A stretch of 64,000 bases of DNA, taken from positions 186,001 through 250,000 of the forward strand of contig NZ_JACHHP010000004.1 in the NCBI RefSeq assembly GCF_014202825.1, given 5' to 3'. Origin of the DNA: Chiayiivirga flava. GTDB taxonomy: Bacteria > Pseudomonadota > Gammaproteobacteria > Xanthomonadales > Xanthomonadaceae. The position numbers and the translations under genes were made by a program. The number at the start of each line of letters is the position of its first letter. Position 1 is the stretch's first letter. The notes under the pieces were generated by a model, which worked only from the letters and a program-made list of their open reading frames with translations, did no database searches and was not told where the DNA came from. This document shows, in pieces, positions 13,709 to 23,406 of this stretch.

Positions 13709-14654
13709 ACCGCCACGCCGCAAGCGCTCGCTTGCGTGCGGCATCGCGTTGTTGGGTCTTGCCTGCGCGCTGCCCGCGCACGCGGACTGGAAACGCGATT
13801 ACGACCGCGGCCTGCGTGCGTTCGAGAAAGAGAACTGGGCCGACGCCGAGGCCGCATTCCGCGCCGCGCTCGCCGAGGAACCGACACCGGATGCGCGCAA
13901 GCGGTTCCAGGGCGTGCGCACCGCAGTCTACGTTCCACACTACTACGCAGGCGTCGCGGCCTGGCGCCAGGGGGCGTGCGAGCGCGCGCTGCCGCTGTGG
14001 AGCAACGCCGCGAGCACGGCCGTCGTCGCAGGCATCACCAAGCTCGATGCCGAGCAGGAGCGCGGCATGCTCGACTGCCGGCGCAAGCTCGCGAGCGCGG
14101 CTGCGCCGAGCTCCGGCACCACCGCTGCGACATCCACACGACCTCCTTCGCCATCGACGTCGCCGCCAGCCGCGTCGACGCGTGCGAGCGAGCCAAACGC
14201 AACGGCCACCGCAGCAGCGGCCTCCGGCACGGCGAAACCCGCGGCGGCGACACCGACTCGTCCAGCACCCTCCTCGCCGCAGACCACGCAAACCGCGCCT
14301 GCCGCCCCGCCGCCGCCCACGGCTGCGGCTGCGGCTGCGGCGCCCGCGCAGGCCACCGCGTCCGCGGCACCGGCGGTCCTCGTCACCGCCGTCGAGCAGT
14401 ACCTGGGCGGCCAATACGCCGCGTTGCTGCAACTGGATCCGGCGCGGTTCGCCGATGGCCGTTCGCGCGCCCAGGCCCATCTGCTGCGCGCCGCGGCGCT
14501 TCACGCCAGCGGCGTGCTCGACGGTGACCTCGACGCACGACTCGATGCCGTCGGCCGCGACATCCGCGCCGCGCGCGCCGCCAACGCTTCGTTGCAGCCG
14601 GATGCCGCGCTGTTCTCGCCGCGATTCCGCGCCGTGTGGCAGCGCACGCGCTGA
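13698..14654 (+). CDS. Secreted TPR-like protein with Ala/Pro/Thr linker
   Basis: The 318-residue product has a signal peptide ending near AHA (residue 29) and then a TPR-like helical pair (YDRGLRAFEKENWADAEAAF). A low-complexity Ala/Pro/Thr/Ser linker spans about 140-230, and a C-terminal helical domain follows (VTAVEQYLGGQYAALLQL). The ATG lies inside the end of the kinase gene (11-base overlap), which suggests translational coupling. It probably acts in the periplasm as a partner, sensor or substrate of the kinase's outer domain; this is inferred from the overlap only. Confidence 0.7.
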
Positions 14655-14882
14655 GCGGATCGACTGCGCCAGCGCAGCGCACCTGATGCGGCGAGTGCAT
14701 CCGGGCCTGCGTCGACGCATCCGGGTTGACTGTCGTGCATTCGCTGGATACGGTTCGAGCGGGGGAGCACCTCGATCGATCGGTTCGTGTCAGGACGCAC
14801 GGATCCGCACATCGCACGCCACGCCGCGCGGATGCCGCGGTGCAGCGCAACCAGCAATGCAGCAGTGCAGAATGGGGACATC

Positions 14883-17800
14883 ATGAAGGGTATTGGTCGA
14901 GGCGCCGCGGGGCGCCTGCGGGCGTTGACGTATTTTCCGGTCGCGTCGCTGATGCTGGCCGCCGCCATCGTGGCGATGCCGGTACACGCCGTCGCACCCG
15001 AACGCGATACGGACGGTGCCCGCGTCGCCGCGCAGATGCAGCCGGCCACCGCGATCAAGGCCTCGGCATTGCAGCAGATGGCGGTACTGCGCTCGATCAA
15101 GGCCAACAAGAGCGCCACCCAGCGCAAGATCGATTCGCGGCTGTTCCTCGGCATCCTCAACGCCCGCGACGACCAGCGTGCACGCGCGCTGCCGGACTTC
15201 CGCTTCGTGCGGCCCGACTCCGACGGCCGCGTCGAGGTGGAGGTCATCCTGTCCGGCACCACCGGAATGAAGCGCCTGCTGACCGAACTGCAGAACGTCG
15301 ACGCACAGGTCAGCTGGCGCAGCAGCGCACGCACACATCTGCTCGCGCGCATGCCGTTGCAGGCGGTGGAACGGATCGCCGCGCTGACGGACGTGCGGCG
15401 CGTGCGTCTGCCCGTGCCGGCGATGACCAACGCGATCAACACCTCGGAAGGCGACCTGACCCACGGTGCGGAAGCCGCACGCAACGTCTATGGCGTCTCG
15501 GGTGCGGGCGTCAAGGTGTGCGTACTGTCCGACGGTGTCGATTCGCTCGCCACGCTGCAGGGCAGCGACGATCTGCCGGCCGTGGACGTGCTGCCCGGCC
15601 AGGCCGGCTCCGGCGACGAAGGCTCGGCCATGCTGGAGATCATCCACGATCTGGCGCCGAACGCGGAACTCGGCTTCGCCACCGCCCTGCCCAACGAAGC
15701 GCAGTTCGCGCAGAACATCCTCGATCTGGCCGCCGATGGCTGCAACATCATTGTCGACGACATCATCTATCTGGCCGAGTCGCCGTTCCAGGACGGCCCG
15801 ATCGCGCAGGCAGTCAACACGGTCACCGCCGGCGGCGTGCTGTACTTTTCCTCGGCCGGCAACGAAGGCAACAAGGACGACAACACCTCGGGCACCTGGG
15901 AAGGCGATTTCGTGCCGAACGGAACGCCGCCCGCGCTCGCCGGCGCGGGGCCGGTGCACAACTTCGGCGATGGCGGCCAATCGATTCTGATCGAGGCCGG
16001 GTCATCCGGAACGCCGGCAATCCTGATCTGGGCGGAGCACTACGACGCAACCACGGGCCTTGCTTCGACCGACTACGACCTGTACGACATGAATGCCGCG
16101 CTGACGACGGTGTTCGATGCCAGCACGGACACGCAGGACGGTGCCGGCGGGGACGATTTCCCGATCGAGTTCATCGGTGGCGGCGCGTTCGCCGGCGAGC
16201 GTCTGGTCGTGGCGCAGTTCGCCGCTGGCGCGACATCGAGCACGCCGATGTTCAACCTGATCCTGTTCCGCGGCGAACTCGACGACGCCCTGAGCACCGG
16301 CGGCACCACGCGCGGCCACAGCGCCGCAGCCGAGGCCTACAGCGTCGCCGCGACGCCTGCCGCGGCATCGCTGGACGGCGTGTCGGGGGATGGCCCGTTC
16401 CCCGGCCTGTTCACCACGGCAGACACAAGCGAAAGCTTCAGCGCCGACGGCCCGCGTCGCATCATCCTCGACCCGGCGGGTGTCGAACTCACGCCGGGCA
16501 ATCGCACCAGCACCGGCGGTGTCGTCCGGCAAAAACCGGACGTCACGGCGGCCGACGGTGTTGCCACGGCAGCCCCCGGCTTCAATCCGTTCTACGGAAC
16601 CTCGGCCGCCGCGCCGCATGCCGCCGCCATCGCCGCGCTGCTCAAGCAGGGCGATCCCGCGGCGACACCGGCACAGATCCGCGCGGCGCTGATCAGCACG
16701 GCACTGGACATCGAAGTGCCGGGTGTGGATCGCACCACCGGTGCCGGCATCGTCATGCCGGCACCTGCCTTGCAGACACTGGGTGTCGCGCCGGCAGCGT
16801 TCCTGGCCGAAGGTGCGGTCGTGTCCACGCAGATCGTCGGCGACGGCGATGCCTTCATCGAAGGCAACGAGGACTGGTCGCTGGTGATTCCGCTGGAAAA
16901 TGTCGGCGGCGCAACGGCGACCGACATTTCGGCAACGTTGTCCAGCGCCACGCCCGGCGTCACCGTCCTTTCCGGTGTGTCGACGTATCCGGATCTGGCG
17001 GCTGCGGCCTCTGCGCCGAACGCCACCGCCTACACGTTTTACGTGGATCCGTCGGTCACGTGCGGCGGGTCGATCGAGTTCACCCTCGATGTCACGTACA
17101 CCGGCGGTGGGGCACCGTCGCAGACGTTCGTGCACAGCTTCCAGGCCGGCGCTCCCGGCGCCCCCGTAACCCTGTCCTACGCCGGGGCTCCGGTGGTCAT
17201 CCCCGACGGCGCCGACCTGACGGGCACGGCGCCGGGCGCAGCCGTCGACGCGGCGATCGCCGTCGCCGACGCGGGATCGGTCTATCGCATCGCGATGAGC
17301 ATCGATGGCGACACCTGCAACGCCAACGTCGGCAGCACGACGGTCGGCCTCGACCATACGTTCGTCAATGACCTGCAGCTGACCCTGCTGTCGCCGGCCG
17401 GCACCGCCGTGCTCGCGATCAACAACACCGACGGCAGCGGCAACAACTTCTGCCAGACCGTCCTGGACGAAGACGGCGGCGGTGTGAATATCCAGACGGT
17501 GCTCACGGCGAACGCGCCGTTTACCGGCTCGTTCGTGCCGAATGCCTCGTTTGTCCCGTTCCGCGGCGAAGACATGACCGGCAACTGGACACTGCGTGCG
17601 CAGGATTTCTTCTCCGGGGACACCGGCAACATCCGCGCCTGGTCGGTCACCGTCACGCCCGCGATCTGCGATGCCCCCGCGCAGACCGTGCAACTGGCCG
17701 CCACCAAGACCGTTGCCGGCACCTTCGAGGAAGGCGGCGCCGTCACGTACACGGTGGAGATCACCAACACCGGCACCGGCCTGCAGCCGGACAACATCGG

Positions 17801-19838
17801 CGACGAGTTCACCGATACGCTGCCTGCGGGTCTGACGCTGGGCACGCCCACCGCGACGGACGGCACGGTCTCCGCGGCCGGAGTGAACCCGGTGACGTGG
17901 AACGGCAGCCTGCTGCCGGGCGCCACGGTGACCATCACCATCCCCGCGACCATCGATGCCGGCACGGCAGGCATGTCCATCGACAACCAGGCCACGGTGA
18001 ACTTCGACACCGATCGCGACGGCAGCAACGAAAGCAACGCGCTCAGCGACGACCCGGGCACCGGCGCGCCCAACGACGCGACCGCGTTCGTCGTGCTGCA
18101 GGGCGAGCTGTCGATCGCGCCTGCGGCCATCGCATTCGGCGATGTGGTGGTGGGCGACACCAGTGCCGCACAGGCGGTGACACTGGAGAACATCGGCGAT
18201 GCGCCGCTGAACGTCACCTCGATCGATGCTGCGGCAGCGCCGTTTGCGCCGGACGGCAGCGGCGATTGTCCTGTGGCGCCGTTCCCGTTGGCGGCCGGTG
18301 CCAGTTGCACGCTGGCGTATACCTTCTCGCCGGCGGTCACGGGTCCGGCTGCAGCGTCGATCGCTGTGGCGGCCGATGTGCCCGGCGGCGGCACGATCGA
18401 TCTGTCGGGCAACGGCACGCAGGGCAACCTCACGATCGCGCCCGCGCTGGTGGACTTCGGCAACGTTGCGGTGGGTGCGACCAGTGTCGCCTCGGTGGTC
18501 ACCTTGTTCAACGATGGCACCGCGTCGCTGGAGGTCACCGCGATCGACGCCGCCACGGCGCCGTTCGCACTCGATGCAGGCAGCACCTGCGCCGCGGTGC
18601 CGTTCACGCTGGCGCCGGGAACCGGCTGCGATCTGGCCTACACCTTCGGACCGGTCGCGGCTGGTGCGGCGGCGGACACGATCGCGGTCACCGCAGACGC
18701 ACCGGGGGCCGGCAGTTTCGATCTCTCGGGTGTCGGCACGCTGGGCGAGCTGACGGTGGCGCCTGCCGTGCTCGATTTCGGCGACATCCCCGTGGGCAAC
18801 AGCTCGGCATCGGAAATGGTCACGCTGACCAACACCGGTGACGCCGCGCTGCAGGTCGTCAGTTTCGCCACGGCGTCCGCGCCGTTCGAGCAACTGGCCT
18901 TCGGTAGCTGTCCGGGCAGTCTGCCGTTCGCGCTCGCGCCGGGCGAGTCGTGCACCGTGTTCTACCGGTTCCAGCCGACCGCGGCGGGCCTTGCCAGCGA
19001 AGCGATCGCCATCGGCGACGACAACGGAGGTTCCGCTGGCTTCACCCTGCGCGGCACCGGTCTGCTCGGTCAGCTCGCGGTGGCCCCGCTTGCGCTCGAC
19101 TTCGGTGATATCGAAGTCGGCGATACCAGCGCGCCGCAGGAAATCACCCTCAGCAACCCCGGCAATGCCGCGACCTCCATCAACGGCATCTCCGGCCCGA
19201 CCCCGCCGTTTGCGCGCACGGGCGGCGGCACCTGCCCGGCCGGCGCCTTCTCGCTTGCCGCCGGCGACAGTTGCACGGCGCAGTTCACCTTCAGCCCGAC
19301 GGCGTCGGGCGCGGCCAACCAGAGCGTCACCGTGATCGCGGCGGACGTCGACATTCCGAGCATCGACGTGTCGCTGAGCGGCACGGGCTTCACCGTCGGC
19401 GCGGTGCTCAGTGGCGCCATCGATTTCGGCGAAGTCGGCGTCGGTGAAGGCGGCGCCGTCACGGAGCAGGGCGTGTCCATCACCAACACCGGCGGCGTGC
19501 CGGTGGAAGTGACCGCATTCGGCGAAGCGACCGCGCCGTTCTATTACGCCGGCACCACCTGCGCAGCGCTGCCGTTCACGCTGCAACCGGGCGAGTTCTG
19601 CATCGTCGGCTACGGCTTCTCGCCGACGGACGCGGGCGAGTTCTCGCAGACGCTGACCTTCGTGACCGAATTCGGCGATCTGGACGTGACGTTGAACGGC
19701 GTCGGCACCGGCGGCGGAACCGTCACGCCGCCGACTCCGCAGCCGCTGCACATCCCGACGCTGTCTGCCCTCGGTCTGCTGCTGACCGCGTCCCTGCTGG
19801 CGCTGCTGGGCTTGCTGGGCATCCGACGCCAGTTCTGA
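14883..19838 (+). CDS. Sedolisin-like (S8/S53) secreted protease, P domain, IPTL-CTERM
   Basis: The start at 14883 gives an immediate signal sequence (MKGIGRGAAGRLRALTYF, cleavage near VHA) and a 1651-residue protein. After a propeptide-like region comes a subtilase fold with Asp217 (CVLSDGVDS) and Ser574 (YGTSAAAPHAAA). The expected His motif is replaced by DEGSAMLEIIHD, putting Glu246 where subtilisins have His; this is the Ser-Glu-Asp pattern of sedolisin-like enzymes. Asn327 (SSAGNEGN) fits the oxyanion position. Between it and the Ser lies an insertion of about 240 residues. A P/Homo-B domain (about 764-930), a DUF11 domain (about 936-1070) and five choice-of-anchor/ASH-type repeats (about 1073-1602) follow. 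The end (PLHIPTLSALG, hydrophobic helix, GIRRQF) is an IPTL-CTERM signal. A large surface-exported protease is likely. Confidence 0.87.
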   Translation: MKGIGRGAAGRLRALTYFPVASLMLAAAIVAMPVHAVAPERDTDGARVAAQMQPATAIKASALQQMAVLRSIKANKSATQRKIDSRLFLGILNARDDQRARALPDFRFVRPDSDGRVEVEVILSGTTGMKRLLTELQNVDAQVSWRSSARTHLLARMPLQAVERIAALTDVRRVRLPVPAMTNAINTSEGDLTHGAEAARNVYGVSGAGVKVCVLSDGVDSLATLQGSDDLPAVDVLPGQAGSGDEGSAMLEIIHDLAPNAELGFATALPNEAQFAQNILDLAADGCNIIVDDIIYLAESPFQDGPIAQAVNTVTAGGVLYFSSAGNEGNKDDNTSGTWEGDFVPNGTPPALAGAGPVHNFGDGGQSILIEAGSSGTPAILIWAEHYDATTGLASTDYDLYDMNAALTTVFDASTDTQDGAGGDDFPIEFIGGGAFAGERLVVAQFAAGATSSTPMFNLILFRGELDDALSTGGTTRGHSAAAEAYSVAATPAAASLDGVSGDGPFPGLFTTADTSESFSADGPRRIILDPAGVELTPGNRTSTGGVVRQKPDVTAADGVATAAPGFNPFYGTSAAAPHAAAIAALLKQGDPAATPAQIRAALISTALDIEVPGVDRTTGAGIVMPAPALQTLGVAPAAFLAEGAVVSTQIVGDGDAFIEGNEDWSLVIPLENVGGATATDISATLSSATPGVTVLSGVSTYPDLAAAASAPNATAYTFYVDPSVTCGGSIEFTLDVTYTGGGAPSQTFVHSFQAGAPGAPVTLSYAGAPVVIPDGADLTGTAPGAAVDAAIAVADAGSVYRIAMSIDGDTCNANVGSTTVGLDHTFVNDLQLTLLSPAGTAVLAINNTDGSGNNFCQTVLDEDGGGVNIQTVLTANAPFTGSFVPNASFVPFRGEDMTGNWTLRAQDFFSGDTGNIRAWSVTVTPAICDAPAQTVQLAATKTVAGTFEEGGAVTYTVEITNTGTGLQPDNIGDEFTDTLPAGLTLGTPTATDGTVSAAGVNPVTWNGSLLPGATVTITIPATIDAGTAGMSIDNQATVNFDTDRDGSNESNALSDDPGTGAPNDATAFVVLQGELSIAPAAIAFGDVVVGDTSAAQAVTLENIGDAPLNVTSIDAAAAPFAPDGSGDCPVAPFPLAAGASCTLAYTFSPAVTGPAAASIAVAADVPGGGTIDLSGNGTQGNLTIAPALVDFGNVAVGATSVASVVTLFNDGTASLEVTAIDAATAPFALDAGSTCAAVPFTLAPGTGCDLAYTFGPVAAGAAADTIAVTADAPGAGSFDLSGVGTLGELTVAPAVLDFGDIPVGNSSASEMVTLTNTGDAALQVVSFATASAPFEQLAFGSCPGSLPFALAPGESCTVFYRFQPTAAGLASEAIAIGDDNGGSAGFTLRGTGLLGQLAVAPLALDFGDIEVGDTSAPQEITLSNPGNAATSINGISGPTPPFARTGGGTCPAGAFSLAAGDSCTAQFTFSPTASGAANQSVTVIAADVDIPSIDVSLSGTGFTVGAVLSGAIDFGEVGVGEGGAVTEQGVSITNTGGVPVEVTAFGEATAPFYYAGTTCAALPFTLQPGEFCIVGYGFSPTDAGEFSQTLTFVTEFGDLDVTLNGVGTGGGTVTPPTPQPLHIPTLSALGLLLTASLLALLGLLGIRRQF

Positions 19839-19910
19839 TGCCAGGCACGGCGGCGCGCACGCCGCGCCGCCGTGCGGCATCGAAGGTGCGATCGACGGAT
19901 CGAACAAGCA

Positions 19911-19940
19911 CGGACACCGCGAGGTGTCCGTTGCTTTTTG
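19911..19940 (+). terminator. Rho-independent terminator after the protease gene
   Basis: The inverted repeat cggacacc-gcga-ggtgtccg (19911-19930) is followed by ttgcttttt, a normal intrinsic terminator 72 bases after the stop codon. Confidence 0.85.
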
Positions 19941-19961
19941 TGGAGCGCTCTTTGTCGCGAG

Positions 19962-19983
19962 GAGGGCGCGAATCCGCGCCCTC
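19962..19983. other. Perfect 9-bp hairpin between convergent genes
   Basis: GAGGGCGCG and CGCGCCCTC flank the tetraloop aatc. There is no T-tract on either side. It lies 31 bases beyond the end of the minus-strand porin gene and may act as its 3' hairpin. Confidence 0.5.
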
Positions 19984-20014
19984 ATGACCGCCGTTTGAGG
20001 TTGCTAAATGTACT

Positions 20015-21478
20015 TCAGAACCGCCACACCGCCGAGACGCTGTAGATGTCCTGCATGTCGGACTGGTCGGTGGCGAAGTCGAGCTGGAAGCTCGGGAACG
20101 CGATGCCGAATCCGGCCGAGTAGTGCACTTCGTCGTGGCCGGTGGAGAACAGGATCGCGTTGGCGCGCACTTCGCCGCTGGCGTCGTTGGCGTCCAGGCC
20201 CGGGTCGAGTTTCGAGCGCAGCGTGTGGCGGGTTTCGTTCCAGATGCCGGCGCGCAGCGACACCGGATATTTCATCTCGGAGAAGAAGTACTCCACGCCC
20301 AGGCGCGGCTCGAACACGTCGTCCGCCTTCACCGTGCGCGCCACGGCGGACTGGAATTGCGAGGCGACGAAGTCCGGCAGTTCGGTGCCGGCGGGGATCA
20401 CCGTCGTGGTGCCGTCGCCGTTGTCGAATTCGATGTCGATCTGGGTCGTGAGCGTCAGCGGGTCGCCGGGGTTGTTGAGGAACGCGGTGTCCACCGAGTT
20501 CGTCAGGTTGGAATAGTTGATGCGATTGAGGTCGAGGTTGATCGAGAGGTTGTCGTTCGGACGCCAGTTGAAACCGAGCCCGAACATGTCCGGCGCCTCG
20601 AATCGAGAGCGTTTGTCGGCGAGCGTCTGGCCGGTGAACACGCCGGCGCCGAGCAGGTCGCGCTGGAAGGCCGCGCCGGCGACATTGGTGGCGCGGTAGT
20701 CGAACTCCGGCGCGCTGCGGTAGGCCAGGCCAATGTTGAACTGCGGCGACACGCGGAACATCACGCCGAGGTTGAAGCCGATGTCGTTGTCCTGGCCGTT
20801 CTGGCGCTGGGTCGAGACCAGATCGTCGGGATTGCCCGCGGTGGCGGCGGCAAAACGCGCGGTGCTCGAGGCGATGTCGAAGTCGTAGTACGACAGGCCG
20901 GCGCCCAGCGCGATCACGTCGTTGACGTCGACGCCGACGCTGACGCCGTAGTTGACGATCTCAAGATCCGTGCGCGCATCGTACGGAAACAGGAAGAATT
21001 CCAGATCGTCGACGAGGAATCCGGTCGGATTGGTGCGGTAGCTCGATTCGTAGTTCACCAGTTCGTGCCGGTACAGCGCGATCGACCAGCCTTCGCGCGG
21101 CAGCACCCAGGAGAGGAACGAGACGCCGTTGACCGAATCGGACGCGCTGCCGTAGTCGACGCCGGAAATGCCGCCGCGCGGACCGAACTCGGCGAAGCCG
21201 CCGTTGGCGAATGGCGTATCGACCTCCTGGCGCCGTCCTTCGATCGAGACCTGCTGTTCGAGTCCCAGGCCGGTGAGCCCGGCCGGATTGGTGTAGGCCG
21301 CGGTGGCGTCGTCGGCGAGGCCGAGGAACGCGCCTCCCATGCCCAGGCTGCGCGCGCCCGGGTTGGAGAAACTGAAAGGAATGCCGGCGTTGTTCTCGAC
21401 ATTGGTGATCGCCGCGGCGGAGCCGCAGCCGGCCAGCAGGACGAGGGCAACGGCGCGGGGGAGGGCACGGGGGCTCAT
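20015..21478 (-). CDS. FadL/OmpP1-type outer-membrane transport protein
   Basis: The 487-residue protein has a signal peptide (PRAVALVLLAGCGSAAA). The FadL hallmark follows: N-terminal SNPGARSLGMGGAFLGLADDATAAYTNPAGL, here named only by its core GARSLGMGGAF and NPAGL. It has a barrel rich in alternating aromatic and polar residues and a terminal Phe (SVSAVWRF). Family members form 14-strand barrels with an N-terminal hatch that let long-chain fatty acids or other hydrophobic compounds diffuse across the outer membrane. A fadE-type dehydrogenase is encoded at 38287-40758, so fatty-acid uptake and breakdown genes share the window but not an operon. A weak promoter (TTCAAA-18-TAAACT on the minus strand, 21535-21506) lies upstream of the GGAGAG ribosome site. 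Confidence 0.88.
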   Translation of the reverse strand: MSPRALPRAVALVLLAGCGSAAAITNVENNAGIPFSFSNPGARSLGMGGAFLGLADDATAAYTNPAGLTGLGLEQQVSIEGRRQEVDTPFANGGFAEFGPRGGISGVDYGSASDSVNGVSFLSWVLPREGWSIALYRHELVNYESSYRTNPTGFLVDDLEFFLFPYDARTDLEIVNYGVSVGVDVNDVIALGAGLSYYDFDIASSTARFAAATAGNPDDLVSTQRQNGQDNDIGFNLGVMFRVSPQFNIGLAYRSAPEFDYRATNVAGAAFQRDLLGAGVFTGQTLADKRSRFEAPDMFGLGFNWRPNDNLSINLDLNRINYSNLTNSVDTAFLNNPGDPLTLTTQIDIEFDNGDGTTTVIPAGTELPDFVASQFQSAVARTVKADDVFEPRLGVEYFFSEMKYPVSLRAGIWNETRHTLRSKLDPGLDANDASGEVRANAILFSTGHDEVHYSAGFGIAFPSFQLDFATDQSDMQDIYSVSAVWRF

Positions 21479-21816
21479 GGAACTCTCCAGGCAGGTTGTA
21501 GGGCGAGTTTACGCCCGGAATTAACGGAATTTGAATGGTGCGGGCGGACCTGGCGGGTTGTGCCGGCCGCGGCGGACGGCGCGCCGGGTGCCCGCCGTCC
21601 CGGTGCATATGCGCAAAACGGAGCGATTTCGTGTCACCGCCGGGCCGACTGCGCCGCCTCGCACAGAGGAACGCCGCAAGGCGTCCGGATGCGTCAGCGC
21701 CGTCGGCCGTCACATCGCGCCCGCCGCATGGTCATGAGGGGGCGGCGGCAGCGCGCGGGCCGCTCGGGGCATCGGCTAAGATCCGCGTTCGAAACCACCT
21801 TCGGGACACCACTGAA
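21479..21816. other. 338-bp divergent intergenic region
   Basis: It separates the FadL-type gene (minus) from the stomatin-like gene (plus). The first 60 bases carry the ribosome site and possible promoter of the former. The last 40 carry a TAAGAT -10-like box (21777-21782) for the latter. Nothing else recognisable is present; short open frames here have no supporting features. Confidence 0.5.
21777..21782 (+). promoter_or_regulatory. Putative -10 box (TAAGAT)
   Basis: TAAGAT followed by CCGCG lies 34 bases before the stomatin-like start. The same TANNAT-CCGC arrangement precedes gcvT and gcvH in this window. Confidence 0.45.
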
Positions 21817-22812
21817 ATGACCATCTTCATCTGGGTGCTGCTCGCCTTCGTGGTGATCACGATCATCAAGGGCGTGCGCTCGGTGCCGCAGGGCTACGAA
21901 TACACGGTCGAACGTTTCGGCCGCTACACCCACACGCTGACGCCGGGCCTGGGGTTCATCATCCCGTGGATCGACGCCATCGGCCGCAAGATGAACATGA
22001 TGGAGCAGGTGCTGGACGTGCCGAGCCAGGACGTCATCACCAAGGACAACGCCGTGGTGAAGGTGGACGGCGTGGTGTTCTTCCAGGTGCTCGACGCCGC
22101 CAAGGCCGCGTACGAAGTGGCGCAGCTGGAAATCGCGATCCTCAACCTCGTGATGACCAACATCCGCACCGTGCTCGGTTCGATGGACCTCGACGAATCG
22201 CTGTCCAAGCGCGACGAGATCAACTCGCGCCTGCTCTCGGTGGTGGACCACGCGACGAATCCGTGGGGACTCAAGGTCAACCGCATCGAGATCAAGGACA
22301 TCCAGCCGCCGCGCGACCTCATCGATTCGATGGCGCGCCAGATGAAGGCCGAGCGCGAGAAGCGCGCCAACATCCTCGAAGCCGAGGGCTTCCGTGCCGC
22401 CGCCATCCTCAAGGCCGAGGGCGAGAAGCAGGCCGCCGTGCTCGACGCCGAAGGCCGCCGCGAAGCCGCGTTCCGCGACGCGGAAGCGCGCGAACGCCTG
22501 GCCGAGGCCGAGGCGCGCGCCACCACGATGGTCTCCACCGCCATCGCCGAGGGCGACGTGCAGGCGGTGAACTATTTCGTCGCGCAGAAATATGTCGAGG
22601 CACTGCGCGAGTTCGCCACCTCGCCGAACCAGAAGACGCTGCTGCTGCCGATGGAAACCACCGGCATCCTCGGCTCGCTCGCCGGCATCGCCGAACTGGT
22701 GCGCGGCGATGCGCCCAGGCCGGTGCCGCCGCCGAAGGCAGCGGCGCCGCGTGCGCCGGACATGTCGCGTGTCACCACGCAGCCGGTTCCGCCGCGGGTG
22801 CCGCAGGGCTGA
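21817..22812 (+). CDS. SPFH/stomatin-like membrane protein (QmcA-type)
   Basis: The ATG at 21817 gives a 331-residue protein with one N-terminal membrane helix (residues 2-18). The SPFH domain follows at about 20-190 (RSVPQGYEYTVERFGRY, then MEQVLDVPSQDVITKDN). A long Glu/Ala/Lys-rich coiled coil is at about 185-265 (AILKAEGEKQAAVLDAEG), and the tail is Pro-rich. Members form ring or cage assemblies in membrane microdomains and are often linked to membrane protease regulation. An NfeD-family gene begins 57 bases downstream, the standard partner arrangement. A -10-like TAAGAT lies upstream. Confidence 0.93.
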   Translation: MTIFIWVLLAFVVITIIKGVRSVPQGYEYTVERFGRYTHTLTPGLGFIIPWIDAIGRKMNMMEQVLDVPSQDVITKDNAVVKVDGVVFFQVLDAAKAAYEVAQLEIAILNLVMTNIRTVLGSMDLDESLSKRDEINSRLLSVVDHATNPWGLKVNRIEIKDIQPPRDLIDSMARQMKAEREKRANILEAEGFRAAAILKAEGEKQAAVLDAEGRREAAFRDAEARERLAEAEARATTMVSTAIAEGDVQAVNYFVAQKYVEALREFATSPNQKTLLLPMETTGILGSLAGIAELVRGDAPRPVPPPKAAAPRAPDMSRVTTQPVPPRVPQG

Positions 22813-22869
22813 CGGCAGCGCGCGCCGCGGCCGGCGTGCCGCCACACGTTTCGCCACAGGGAGATCGTC

Positions 22870-23313
22870 ATGCACTGGCTGGATTCGCAATGGTTCTGGT
22901 GGGCCACCGCGCTGGCCCTGTTCGCGCTGGAGGCGATCGCGCCGGGCACGTTTTTCCTCTGGCTGGGGTTCGCCGCGCTCGGCACGGGACTCGTGCACGT
23001 GCTGGTGCCCTCGCTCGGCGTCGCGGGCCTGTGGATCGTGTTCGCCATCCTGTCGCTGGCATCGGTGTGGGCGGGATGGGAAGTGCGCAAGCGCCGCGCG
23101 CCGCGCAGCTCCGACCAGCCGCTGCTCAATCGCCGCGCCGCGCAATTGATCGGTCGCGTGTTCCCGCTCGACACGCCGATCGAGAACGGCCGCGGCCGGC
23201 TCAAGATCGACGACGCGTTCTGGATCGCCGAAGGTCCGGAGTTGCCGTCGGGCACGCGCGTGCGCGTGGACGCGGTCGACGCGATGACCTTGCGCGTGAG
23301 CGCGGTGGACTGA
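22870..23313 (+). CDS. NfeD-family membrane protein
   Basis: The 147-residue protein has two or three hydrophobic helices (about 8-72; ALFALEAIAPGTFFLWLGFA) and a small C-terminal OB-fold-like domain (LNRRAAQLIGRVFPLDTPI, ending LPSGTRVRVDAVDAMTLRV). This is the short NfeD type without the ClpP-class protease domain. It follows the stomatin-like gene, its usual partner, and likely helps assemble or regulate that protein in the inner membrane. GGGAG serves as the ribosome site. Confidence 0.9.
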   Translation: MHWLDSQWFWWATALALFALEAIAPGTFFLWLGFAALGTGLVHVLVPSLGVAGLWIVFAILSLASVWAGWEVRKRRAPRSSDQPLLNRRAAQLIGRVFPLDTPIENGRGRLKIDDAFWIAEGPELPSGTRVRVDAVDAMTLRVSAVD

Positions 23314-23360
23314 GCGGGCAACGCGCCGAGCGGGCGGTGCCGCGGCATTGCCCTGGCAAA

Positions 23361-23375
23361 TGAGAATGACTATCA
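23361..23375. promoter_or_regulatory. Fur box
   Basis: TGAGAATGACTATCA matches the 7-1-7 Fur operator core TGATAAT-N-ATTATCA at 12 of 14 defined positions. It ends 31 bases before the iron-binding protein gene, inside the region expected for its promoter. Repression by iron-loaded Fur is the natural reading. Confidence 0.8.
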
Positions 23376-23406
23376 TCTTTCGGTCATTCGATCGAAAGGA
23401 TGCGCC

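Noticed and set aside
16002-19985. Minus-strand frame of over 1300 codons opposite the protease gene
   Set aside because: Composition is Arg/Gly/Asp shadow sequence and it runs through the protease terminator; no recognisable domain.
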